DNA of 64,000 nucleotides from NCBI RefSeq assembly GCF_001685355.1, contig NZ_CP016438.1:124001-188000 (forward strand), written 5' to 3'. The notes beneath the pieces are model-generated. The model was not told the origin of the DNA. It was given only the letters and a program-made list of their open reading frames with translations, and did not search any database. How positions within the stretch are numbered: position 1 is the stretch's first letter; the number at the start of each line of letters is the position of its first letter. The stretch comes from Streptomyces lincolnensis. Lineage in GTDB: Bacteria > Actinomycetota > Actinomycetes > Streptomycetales > Streptomycetaceae. The position numbers and the translations under genes were made by a program. Shown piece after piece: positions 17,774 through 25,849 of this stretch.

Positions 17774-18997
17774 CTATGCCGGTGCGGCGTCGCGACGGAC
17801 CAGCCCGGCCCGTAGAACGTTCAGGGCACCCACCGTGTCCGCGTGCGCGCTGTGGCCGCACAAGACACAGTGGAACTTCTCCTGGGTGGGCCGGTTCTCC
17901 TTGTCGACGTGCCCGCATTCGGGGCAGGTCCGGGAGGTGTTGCGGGGGTCCACGGCGATCACTTCCCGTCCGGCGCTTTCAGCCTTGGCGTGCAGGATCG
18001 TCAGGAAAACCCCCCATCCGGCATCCGAGATCGAGTGGTTGAGTCCGGCCTTCGCGGCGGCCCCGTTGGGCAGGAAGCCGCCGGGCTGGTCAGGGTCCGG
18101 CTTCGGGGCGGGGGCCTTGACCATGTTGCGGATCTTGAGGTCTTCGTGCGCGATGAAATCGTGTTCCCGCACGAGGTCAAGCGCGGTCTTGTGTGCGTGG
18201 TCAAGGCGCTGACGCCGGACCTTGCGGTGGAGGTCGGCGACCTTCTGAACGGCCCGCTGGTGGTTGCCGGTGCGCTTGTCGCGGCGGGCGCGAGGGAAAC
18301 GGGAGAGTGCCTGCTGTGCGGCTTCGAGCTTCGCGGCGGCGCCGCGTCCGTGGCGTGGGTTGGGTACGAATTCGCCGCCTGAGTCAGCGAGGAAGTTGGC
18401 TATGCCCATATCGATGCCGACCACGCTGCCAGTTGCGGGCAGCGGCTCGGGCTGAGCCTGCTCGGCGGTCAGCACCACGTACCAGCGGCGCCCCTCGCGC
18501 TTGACCGATACGGTCTTGACCTTGCCGACCACGGGCCGGTGCTGGTTGACCTTGACATGCCCAACGCCTTGGAGGCGGACGCGGATGACGGGGTCGTGCG
18601 GGGTGGAGTCCCAGCGGCAGCCATCGCCGTCCTTGGCGAAGACCACCGTGTCGAACCAGTTCACCCCACGGAAACGCGGATAGCCCGGCACTTCACCGGA
18701 CTTGACCCGGCGGAAGAACGCTTGGAACGCCTTGTCCAGCCGGCGCAGCGTGGCCTGCTGTGAGGAGAACGACCAACGGCCCTGACGCTCCGGATCGAAT
18801 GCCCGGATGTCCTTGAGCTGGGCGGACTGCTGACCGTATGTGATGCTCGTCCTGGAAGCGTGCCGGTAGGCGTCGCGGCGTTCCTGCAACGCGCCGTTGT
18901 AGAGGGAGCAATGGTCGCGCAGCATCTCGGTGAGCGCGCTCTGCTGGCCCACGGTGGGCCGCATGAGGAACTTGTACGCACGGATCATCCGGCCCAC
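17774..18997 (-). CDS. tnpB: TnpB RNA-guided nuclease (element 2)
   Basis: The 407-residue TnpB has a RuvC core at D196 (VVGIDMGIANF), E285 (IAHEDLKIRNM) and D387 (SAHADTVGALNVL), and a zinc ribbon at C358, C361, C377 and C380. The usual Asn after the third Asp motif is Val, a mild deviation. An ATG three codons in (18988) is an alternative start. Only 42 bp separate it from divergent tnpA. It differs clearly from the other TnpB in this window, so the two elements are different lineages. Confidence 0.92.
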   Translation of the reverse strand: MGRMIRAYKFLMRPTVGQQSALTEMLRDHCSLYNGALQERRDAYRHASRTSITYGQQSAQLKDIRAFDPERQGRWSFSSQQATLRRLDKAFQAFFRRVKSGEVPGYPRFRGVNWFDTVVFAKDGDGCRWDSTPHDPVIRVRLQGVGHVKVNQHRPVVGKVKTVSVKREGRRWYVVLTAEQAQPEPLPATGSVVGIDMGIANFLADSGGEFVPNPRHGRGAAAKLEAAQQALSRFPRARRDKRTGNHQRAVQKVADLHRKVRRQRLDHAHKTALDLVREHDFIAHEDLKIRNMVKAPAPKPDPDQPGGFLPNGAAAKAGLNHSISDAGWGVFLTILHAKAESAGREVIAVDPRNTSRTCPECGHVDKENRPTQEKFHCVLCGHSAHADTVGALNVLRAGLVRRDAAPA

Positions 18998-19039
18998 CCC
19001 CTTCCCGGGCAGCTTCGAAGATCATACTACCCTTGGCAT

Positions 19040-19468
19040 ATGTCACCCCGCTGGGAACCAAACCCCGATATTCGCACCGGTCGTCACGTCACTTACAACC
19101 TTCACGCTCACTTGGTGTTCGTCACCAAGTACCGGCGGGGCATCTTCGATGACGCCATGCTCAAGAGGTGCGAGGAGATCATGCGGGAGGTGTGCGACAA
19201 GTTCGAGGTGGAGCTACGCGAGTTCAACGGCGAGGCCGATCACGTCCACCTCCTCGTGCACTACCCGCCGAAGATCGCCCTGTCGAAGCTGATCAACAGC
19301 CTCAAGGGCGTCAGCTCCCGCTACCTGCGGGCCGAGTACACCGGCCGTATCAACCGGATCGGGATGGGCTCCGTGTTCTGGTCCCGCTCCTACTTCGCGG
19401 GCTCTTGCGGCGGAGCGCCGCTCACGGTAATCCGTCAGTACATCGAGCAGCAAAAACACCCGCTCTGA
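19040..19468 (+). CDS. tnpA: IS200/IS605 TnpA (HUH/Y1 transposase)
   Basis: The 142-residue single-strand DNA transposase has its HUH pair at H68 and H70 (ADHVHLLVHYPP) and the catalytic tyrosine Y134 (VIRQYIEQQ), with the family features YNLHAHLVFVTKYRRGIF and LKGVSSRYLR. It is full length and looks functional. It nicks and joins the element's hairpin-marked ends. Confidence 0.93.
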   Translation: MSPRWEPNPDIRTGRHVTYNLHAHLVFVTKYRRGIFDDAMLKRCEEIMREVCDKFEVELREFNGEADHVHLLVHYPPKIALSKLINSLKGVSSRYLRAEYTGRINRIGMGSVFWSRSYFAGSCGGAPLTVIRQYIEQQKHPL

Positions 19469-19504
19469 AGTGCCGGTCAGAACAGTCTTAAGATGCGTTT
19501 CCCT

Positions 19505-19522
19505 CCCCGGCTAAAGCCGGGG
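19505..19522. repeat. Left-end hairpin of the IS605-type element
   Basis: Arms CCCCGGC (19505-19511) and GCCGGGG (19516-19522) with TAAA loop, 37 bp after the tnpA stop. The flanks (CCTCCCC before, ATACCCACGC after) resemble the hairpin at 14946. Confidence 0.6.
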
Positions 19523-19542
19523 ATACCCACGCAAGATCAGGG

Positions 19543-19665
19543 ATGGCGGCCGAGGTGTTCGACCAGCTCGCCGTCCTCGAACCCACCATCGCCGAGGACC
19601 ACGAACGCGCCGCCACAGAGCAACGAGCCATCGCAGACGACATCCTCAGCCCCAGGAAGAGCTGA
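19543..19665 (+). pseudogene. Gene tail abutting the IS605 element
   Basis: A 40-residue acidic helical frame (VFDQLAVLEPTIAEDHERAA) with strong codon bias but no ribosome binding site starts 20 bp after the element's end hairpin. It is probably the C-terminal end of a gene interrupted by the insertion. Not identifiable. Confidence 0.35.
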
Positions 19666-20058
19666 TCAGCGGTTCGTTACAGGCTTCTGACGGTCACACA
19701 GGGATCGGACGGGTCACGGACACGTCTGACGCCTCAACCATGACCGCGGCCGTGGTGTTCTGGGCATCTCCTCCGCGGCCTCCTCGGCGTCGGGGGCGCC
19801 TCGGGCGCTGTGGGCTACGCTACTCCCCGTGTGGGCCTACGGAGCAGATCCCGCAGCGGCCCGCCGGGAGACTGCAAAGCATGCGCTCACGACGGGTCAC
19901 CACATGCCCCCAGCCGGCCGGGTACACGACGTACCGCCGCCGGAGGAACGCTCTCGCCTGGCAGATCTACATCTCCCACGGCACCGCCGCCTCCCCGGCT
20001 GGTCCGTCCCTGGCAACCTCCGCCGCCTGGCCGACGACGAGCGGCCCCCTGCGGGACC
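19666..20058. other. Degraded coding stretch
   Basis: Short segments with gene-like codon use appear in two frames (for example DPAAARRETAKHALTTGHH near 19845-19910), but none is continuous. It looks like decayed coding DNA without an assignable product. Confidence 0.3.
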
Positions 20059-20331
20059 GTGTACGACCACCGGCCGCCTACCGAGATCATCGCGTCGCAT
20101 CTGTACGGCTGGATGTGCGTCGGCGCCCCGAGCGACAGCTCGGAGCCATCCCAGGACGACTGGCAGGCCCACCTGCACAACGCCAGGCACTACGTCATCC
20201 TCACGGGCGAGACCGACCTTCAGGCGGTCATCGACCGCGCCCTTCGGCTCGCGGAGACCGGAGCGGTGGAGAACCTTCTCACGCTGCTGGCCACCGCCGA
20301 GACCACAGCCGCGCGGCAACGTCGACGGTGA
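20059..20331 (+). CDS. Hypothetical protein
   Basis: From GTG 20059 a 90-residue frame has consistent GC3-rich codons and a helical C-terminal half (LQAVIDRALRLAETGAVENL). No family recognised; the start is uncertain because upstream sequence is degraded. Confidence 0.4.
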   Translation: MYDHRPPTEIIASHLYGWMCVGAPSDSSEPSQDDWQAHLHNARHYVILTGETDLQAVIDRALRLAETGAVENLLTLLATAETTAARQRRR

Positions 20332-20509
20332 CACGCTGCGCGAGAACTCCGGGCCGTGCGCAGCGGCCTGCGCCGGATCCAACGTCGCACCGACCTCATC
20401 AAGGGCCGCGCTCCCCCACGCAGTCCTCGTACGACGGAGCATCGCCTGCACCATCGTGGACCGGCTCACCTGTCCTCGAGACCATGGCGGAAACCGTTTT
20501 CAGTTCTGT

Positions 20510-21154
20510 GGGATAGCGGACTCCACCCACGGCATCGGCACGCAGGCCATCGGCCTGGCACTGCGCGGGCACCGGGTCACCGGGACGGACCTCAGCCCCC
20601 GCGCCGCCGCCCGCGCTGCCCGTGAGGCCGCCCGCCGGAGCCTGAGCCTGCGCACGGCTGCTGCTGACATGCGACGCCTCCCCTTTCCTGATGGCCCATT
20701 CGACACGGTCGTCTGCGCCGACAACTCGCTGCCTCATCTGCTGACTGAGCAGGATGTGTACGCCGCCCTGACAGAGATGCGCCGTGTGCTGCGTCCCGAG
20801 GGCCTGCTGCTGGTCAGCACACGCCACTACGACGACCTGCTGCGCGACCGCCCGGCTTCGACGCCTCCACAGGTCCACGGGAACGCCGACTGCGACGAGG
20901 GCGAAGGACGGACCGTCACCTTCCAGCTCTGGCACTGGCACGACGACGGCGAACACTACGACCTGGAGCACTTCCAACTCCTTCCGGCAGGCAGGGAATG
21001 GCGCGTCCAGGTCCGCCGTACTACTTACTGGGCACTCGGCCGAGACCGGCTGGCCGGCCTCGCAGCCGAGGCCGGGTTTGTCGACCCCGAGTGGCAGATG
21101 CCGCAGGAGACGGGCTTTTTCCAGCCGCTGCTCGTGGCCCGCGCCGGTGAGTAG
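20510..21154 (+). pseudogene. Class I SAM methyltransferase lacking its N-terminus
   Basis: The frame picks up exactly at the SAM-binding loop (motif I as IADSTHGIGTQAIGLALRG), continues with motif II (VTGTDLSPRAAARAAREA), the acidic D in AAADMRRLPFPDGPFDTVVC, and a complete C-terminal half ending RAGE. Family members have about 40-60 residues before motif I; here upstream codons in the frame are unrelated and lack a start. It therefore appears truncated at a join near 20500. Confidence 0.65.
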
Positions 21155-21187
21155 GTGACTCCGCCTCTCGGCGTGGGAGGGCAGGCG

Positions 21188-21430
21188 TCAGCCAGCCCTG
21201 ACCGGTTCCTCAGCGCGTGCTCGCGTGGTGGCGAGGCGGTAGGAGTCGGTGCCGGTCTCGATGATCCGCGGCCGTGAACCGATCCTCCGGCGCCCATCGT
21301 GCACGTCCCACTGGTCGACCATCTCGTTCAGCTCAGCGAGGGAGTCGACTTCCGGGACCGGGGTGAAGTGTTTGCGGCGGAAGTAGCCGATCACCCCTTC
21401 GACGCCGCCCTTCTCGTGGGCGCTCTCGAT
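21188..21430 (-). pseudogene. IS21 remnant: istA piece fused to the istB tail
   Basis: The frame reads HEKGGVEGVIGYFRRKHFTP and VPEVDSLAELNEMVDQWD, typical of the IS21 transposase IstA, then passes in frame into RIIETGTDSYRLATTRARAE, which is the C-terminal end of the IstB ATPase (compare the IstB tail at 53.4 kb). An internal deletion has removed the rest of istA and most of istB. Confidence 0.7.
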
Positions 21431-21523
21431 GCCGGGGCGGCAGGAGAAGCGGCACGCGCCGTCCGGCCCAGGGCGCGGGGTTCAGCCCGCCACGGGAACA
21501 ACCGTGCCGGGGCACGGGACCGG

Positions 21524-22183
21524 TCAGTTCGTCTGTTCTGCCGGGGCGGGCTGCGGCAGGCGCGGCGCGGGCCAGGCCGGGTCCCATCGCCAGGACGTCC
21601 ACGCGGCGGCTTCGGCGAACGGTCCGGTGCGGTCCTCGATCATCGCAAGGGCTTCGGCGCGGGCGGCGTCGACGGCCTGGTGCTCTGTGTCGGTGATGAT
21701 GCCGGGCTGTCGTACGTGGCGGTACTCGTCCTCGTCCTTCCACTGCCACCGGCTCAGGTCGGGGTCGACGACCAGGTCCACGGCGAGGTCGAAGGTGTCG
21801 AACCCGTACGGTGTGCGGCGGGTGGGGTGTTCGAAGTTCACGTACCAGTTGCGCATCCCGGCAGGCGTGTAGAAGGCGTTGATGCTGAACCACGCCGTCG
21901 GGGGCTTCCACAGCAGCAGTTCGGTCTCCTGCCACACCCCGGGCATGAGCTCCCACTGCCCTGCCGCCATCGCGTCGAACGCCTCGGTGCGCGCCGACCG
22001 CTCGCCGCCGTTGCGGGCCTTGGCGTACAGGGCGGGCCAGCGGGCTTCGGCGCCGGGCGCGCACGCGGTCACCAACGCCGCGCTCGTGTCGGCGACGACC
22101 CGGAGAGTCTGTGCGCTCCACACCCGGCCGCCGCAGTGCACATCGCGCCGTACGACCGTGTGCCCCGTCTCGAAACCGCGCAC
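21524..22183 (-). CDS. DUF402-domain protein
   Basis: From GTG 22183 (preceded by AAAGGGGAGC) the product has 219 residues. It has the DUF402 features WYVNFEHPTRRTPYGFDTFD and LAVDLVVDPDLSRWQWKDEDE, followed by a helix (AVDAARAEALAMIEDRTGPF). DUF402 proteins include nucleotide di/triphosphatases and FomD-like enzymes; the conserved Asp/Glu cluster (D-x-x-x-D, WKDEDE) is present. A longer start at 22297 adds a low-complexity extension and is less likely. The exact substrate cannot be assigned. Confidence 0.75.
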   Translation of the reverse strand: MRGFETGHTVVRRDVHCGGRVWSAQTLRVVADTSAALVTACAPGAEARWPALYAKARNGGERSARTEAFDAMAAGQWELMPGVWQETELLLWKPPTAWFSINAFYTPAGMRNWYVNFEHPTRRTPYGFDTFDLAVDLVVDPDLSRWQWKDEDEYRHVRQPGIITDTEHQAVDAARAEALAMIEDRTGPFAEAAAWTSWRWDPAWPAPRLPQPAPAEQTN

Positions 22184-22811
22184 CGCTCCCCTTTCTCCGT
22201 CACCGTGCGGGCGCCGGTATTCCCGGCTCAGCACCAGCTGGGTGTCCCGGGCGAGCCGCCAAGGAGAGCTTGCCCGCTCCCCCGCCCCGTCCCGCACAAA
22301 ATGACCTCCCGTCCGGCATCGCCGGGTCGCGCCGCGTCAACCGGGCTACGCCGCAGGCGCGTTGCCGCCGCGAATGCGGCGTCAACCGGGCGACTTCGAG
22401 CCTCCCACCTCCGCACCGCGCAGCTGAGGGGTTGGCAGGATCTCGGTTGCGTCGACGGCATTGGACCTGTCGGCCTCGGTTCCCGTGGCGCCGACGCATT
22501 CCCGCGGCATCGGCGCCACGGTTCAGGCGGGGCCGGCCGTGGAGGGGAGCTCGTCGCGGCCGGTACTACCCACCTCCAGCTTCCTCCTGAAAACCCGCCC
22601 GACCGGTTTCGGTCCCGCGCATTTCCTCTACGCCAGGAGGCCGCACGACCGCCGGATCTCCCCCAACCGCACCCTGCGTGGGCACTTCGTCATGCCGCCC
22701 TCGCGAGCAGATTGTGACGACTCGTACTCCGAGCCCTCCCGCCAGTAGGAGCTGAGCGAGCCTCTACCGGGCAGGCTTGCCCAGCCACCGATGTCCTGGA
22801 CCAGTAACCAG
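22184..22811. other. Gene-free stretch
   Basis: About 630 bp without a convincing gene on either strand. A short imprecise repeat (GCGTCAACCGGGC at about 22335 and 22380) is the only structure noticed. Confidence 0.35.
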
Positions 22812-23393
22812 TCATCCAAGCGTCGGCGGCGAGGCGGTGGGGGTCCGCAGCGCCTGCGCGGTTCTTTCGCAGGCCCTGGCGAGGTGTTCCCGGAACGGAT
22901 AGAGCCTGGGGTTGGTTGCGCCTTCCGTCCGTAGGGCGGCGAGCGCCTCGATCCACTCGACAGCGTCCTCGGGCAGTGTGTACGGCTGCCCGCTGAGACG
23001 CGCTGCTGGCCGGGGGGCTGGCGGAATCTGGGATGGGGCTCGGAGAGCGGTGGTGCGCACCACCGTCTCGGTGCGCCGCACTACTTCACGTACGGGCTCG
23101 CGGCTCATGCCACCGTCGCTCACAGCTCGGTCTGCCCGGCTCTGTACGGTGCGCAGCTCCCACGCCCGTCGGCGGTGGACCGGGCTGCAATAGCGCGGTG
23201 GTCTGCCCCGGCCGCTGTAACTGACCGGCTCACCGCACCATGCGCAGGTACGTTCCACGAGCTGCTCGCGCACAGTGGACGTCTCGTGGAGCAAGTTCTG
23301 ACCGGGATCGTCCTGCCCGCTCTCCCGGGCTGTTTTCGTCGCAAACGAAACTCTAGAAGCCTGCCGCACCAAGCTGTCACCCGGTTCAGGCAT
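22812..23393 (-). CDS. Zinc-ribbon hypothetical protein
   Basis: The 193-residue protein has a C-x-x-C ... C-x-x-x-H cluster in RTCAWCGEPVSYSGRGRPPR followed by YCSPVHRRRAWE, a small zinc-binding motif frequent in genes of actinobacterial plasmids and integrative elements. The central region is basic and disordered (REVVRRTETVVR), and the C-terminal 60 residues are helical. Probably nucleic-acid binding. The start is uncertain (ATG 23393 used; the conserved part begins near residue 45). Confidence 0.55.
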   Translation of the reverse strand: MPEPGDSLVRQASRVSFATKTARESGQDDPGQNLLHETSTVREQLVERTCAWCGEPVSYSGRGRPPRYCSPVHRRRAWELRTVQSRADRAVSDGGMSREPVREVVRRTETVVRTTALRAPSQIPPAPRPAARLSGQPYTLPEDAVEWIEALAALRTEGATNPRLYPFREHLARACERTAQALRTPTASPPTLG

Positions 23394-23539
23394 CGGTTCT
23401 CCCAGTACGCAGGCAGTTCACCGGCGCGCACTTCGTGCTGCGCACCGGAGTACAGGCGGACGTCGAGGTGCTCCAGCACGCTGGCCTGCCGTGGCAGGGG
23501 GTTCCTGCACTGTGGTCGGCCTCGTGGTCGGGGCGATGG

Positions 23540-23836
23540 TCAGGGCGTGTCGCCGTAGTAGTAGAAGCGGCACGCGACACCGGGTCCGTGGGCGCGGGGT
23601 TCCCCGGGGCGCGGGCCGTACAGGGCGCGGCCGCCGGGGCACCGCGACAGCTCGGTGGACAGTGCCACGCCGTCGTCGACTTCCTCGGTCCGCCATCCGT
23701 GGATGTCCAGCAGCAGGCCGTCCAGCGGTCCTCCGACCAGTGCGGCGTAGGTCCGGTGTGGGAGCGGGCCGGGGTCGGGGGCGTCATGGTCGGCGCCGTA
23801 GACGTGGCCGTTCAGCAGCTGCTCGTCTCCGTTCAT
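23540..23836 (-). CDS. Small hypothetical protein
   Basis: Starting at ATG 23836, 98 residues with a beta-rich pattern (TYAALVGGPLDGLLLDIHGW, then CRFYYYGDTP at the end). The V-G-G-P-L-D-G motif recurs in small accessory proteins of actinomycete mobile elements. No function known. It belongs to the minus-strand group from 25574 to 21524. Confidence 0.5.
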   Translation of the reverse strand: MNGDEQLLNGHVYGADHDAPDPGPLPHRTYAALVGGPLDGLLLDIHGWRTEEVDDGVALSTELSRCPGGRALYGPRPGEPRAHGPGVACRFYYYGDTP

Positions 23837-24068
23837 GCCGTCCAGCCTCGCAGCCGCCACCGACAACGCCCTCGCGGCGGCGGGCCCGGCCCGAGCCTCC
23901 ATTCATCCAGGCCAGGCCGGGCCCGCTGTGCTCACCGCGCCTTCGGCAACGTGTCCAGAGAGCAGCGTTCCTCCCCCGCGCTGCGGCCGGGCCACTCGCC
24001 CCACCGGCTCATCGGGGCCGTGTTTGGTCAGCGGCCCCAGCGTCACAGTCTCGGGACAGGCACAGGGC

Positions 24069-24344
24069 TCACGGGCTGCCCGACTGGGTAACGCCCTGCG
24101 CCAATTGGCCGACGACGTCGAGGATGGTCTGGCCGAACGCGGTAGGGGCGATCAGTACACCGAAGACCAACACGATCACGACGGTCAGCTTCTCGTCGTT
24201 GCGGCTTCGGGCGTGCGTGCGCCGCCGCAGCCGCACGACGATGATGACCGCCAGCAGAACCGCAACATTGATCGACAGAACCACCCGGCCAGCCCTCCCC
24301 GTCACAGGAACGTCCCAGCCCACAAGTAGCTCGAACCACTCCAT
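24069..24344 (-). CDS. Small two-span membrane protein
   Basis: From ATG 24344, 91 residues with two membrane helices (VVLSINVAVLLAVIIVVRLR and LTVVIVLVFGVLIAPTAFGQ) separated by a basic loop (RRRTHARSRNDEK). It lies 171 bp after the PIN-domain gene on the same strand. It resembles small spread-type membrane proteins of Streptomyces conjugative elements only in general shape, so I leave the function open. Confidence 0.55.
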   Translation of the reverse strand: MEWFELLVGWDVPVTGRAGRVVLSINVAVLLAVIIVVRLRRRTHARSRNDEKLTVVIVLVFGVLIAPTAFGQTILDVVGQLAQGVTQSGSP

Positions 24345-24515
24345 GCGGGTGGGTTGATTACTGTTCGTTGGCGGCAAAACGCTTCTGCCCGGCTGATTTT
24401 CCGGCCTTGACCGGCCAGGGCGCGCCGTGGCCCTCGTCATCCCGCCGGGTGACGCGGCGCCTTCGGGAGCCGTCCCGCCAGGCGGGCCCGCGGCTGCGTC
24501 TCGGGCGTGCCCGGG

Positions 24516-25574
24516 TCAGGTCTGCGGTCGCACCGGACGGCCGACGGTCCACAGGTCGCCGGGAGCGCGGACGAACGCGCCGTGGGTCTGCATGTCCCGC
24601 TTCAGCTGTGCGGCGGAGATGATGTGGCCGCACCGGGCGAGCGCGCCACGCAGCTCGCCGGGCGTCAGCGGGGAGCCGCAGCGCGCGAGGTGACGGGCGG
24701 CCAGTTGCTCGCGGGTGGGGTAGGCCGGGGGCTCCACCACCAGGAGCGAGTCACTGAGCGCCTGGTGCTCGGTCATCCCGGCTTCCGCCAGTTCCAGCAG
24801 CGGCTTCGCCACACCCCCTGCCTGCGACAGGCGACGTCTCCAGTTGTCGCGGGGCAGGTAGCCGTGGCTGTGGCACCACCACAGCAGCCCGCCCACGGCG
24901 GCCGTCGCGGCCAGCGGGTTGTTCGCGGCGAGGACCACCAGGCGGTGAACGCCGGCACCGAACAGCTGGAACGCGATATCGATGAGTACCAGCGCGCTCG
25001 CGGCTGTGGCCTCCAGGCCGGCCAGGCGCAGCACGCTCTCAGCGACGGGGATCCAGTCGATGACGGCGAATCCGAAGCGGGAGAAGACGCTGTCCTTGGA
25101 GCCGATGACGCACGGCCCCAGGAACTCCGCGAGCGCCATCGTGGGCGCGTCGTCCGGGTCGCCCCGGTGCCGCTTCGTCATCTCCCGGTCGACCCGCAGA
25201 ATGTGCCGGGTCTGCGGGGCCAGGTGGTCGCGGAGCTCCAGGTCGACCACTCGAAGGGCGGGCAGGATCTGCTCATTGAGTACGCGGCGTGCCTGACGTT
25301 CCGACGCTTCGAGGGCGGCGGCCACTTTGGCCAGGTGTTCGTCGACTTCGCCAGGGACGTGCGCAGCGGTGTAAGGGGTGGCGCGGCCCGTGACGGCCCG
25401 AGCGGTGACCCGTTCCTGCCGACCTCCGCTTTTGGCCAGGGCGCAGGCTTCGACCAGCAGCGCGTTGGTGTCGAGGACGGGCAGCAGCATCCGCCGGTCC
25501 AGCACCATCGGGTTGAACGCCGACCCGAAGGGGATCAGCAGAGGCGGTGCCGCATCGGCACGGTCGAGCATCAT
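24516..25574 (-). CDS. PIN-like nuclease-domain protein with hydrophobic centre and C-terminal winged-helix-like tail
   Basis: The 352-residue protein starts with a PIN-type strand and acid (MLLPVLDTNALLVEAC), then EVDEHLAKV, and a pair of acids in GDPDDAPTMALAEFL followed by VIGSKDSVFSRFG: the D, E, D, D series expected for a PIN RNase. Residues about 195-240 contain two hydrophobic segments (ASALVLIDIAFQLFGAG and LAATAAVGGLLWW). The last 60 residues look like a winged helix (LTPGELRGALARCGHIISAA, then FVRAPGDLWTVG). No antitoxin-like small gene directly precedes it. The domain order is unusual for a VapC-type toxin, so its role is unclear. Confidence 0.6.
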   Translation of the reverse strand: MMLDRADAAPPLLIPFGSAFNPMVLDRRMLLPVLDTNALLVEACALAKSGGRQERVTARAVTGRATPYTAAHVPGEVDEHLAKVAAALEASERQARRVLNEQILPALRVVDLELRDHLAPQTRHILRVDREMTKRHRGDPDDAPTMALAEFLGPCVIGSKDSVFSRFGFAVIDWIPVAESVLRLAGLEATAASALVLIDIAFQLFGAGVHRLVVLAANNPLAATAAVGGLLWWCHSHGYLPRDNWRRRLSQAGGVAKPLLELAEAGMTEHQALSDSLLVVEPPAYPTREQLAARHLARCGSPLTPGELRGALARCGHIISAAQLKRDMQTHGAFVRAPGDLWTVGRPVRPQT

Positions 25575-25849
25575 GGATCAAGTGTCGCCACCGCCACTGA
25601 CATCTGTACGGGATCTTCGGGCCCGGCAGTCACAGTCCTCAGAGCCCGTCGGCCGTCAATCGCAGCAGATCATTAGCGCTTACGCGAGTGCCAAGAGTCG
25701 CTGATCTTGTGTGACAGGAGTTTCACGGACGCGTCCCGGTTGCGTACCGCCCGACGACTGGCCGAAATCCGACGGCTAGCCTGACCGCGATCAAGACGTC
25801 CGAGCGGGCGTCGGCAACATCCGGGCGAAAACGGGGACGGGGAAACGAC

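Larger units (their letters stand above)
17746..19522. mobile_element. IS605-type element with divergent tnpB and tnpA
   Basis: Divergent tnpB (minus) and tnpA (plus) lie between two outward sub-terminal hairpins: 17746-17766 next to the tnpB 3' end and 19505-19522 next to the tnpA 3' end (CCCCGGC/GCCGGGG with TAAA loop). The layout and gene sizes are those of IS605. Both genes appear intact, so the element could be mobile and could also mobilise the TnpB-only relative at 13.6-14.9 kb. Confidence 0.75.

Noticed and set aside
21299..22717. Long plus-strand open frame of 472 codons
   Set aside because: It lies antisense to the DUF402 gene and the IS21 remnant and has the Arg/Gly/Ala-rich composition of a shadow frame in high-GC DNA; the minus-strand products are recognisable.
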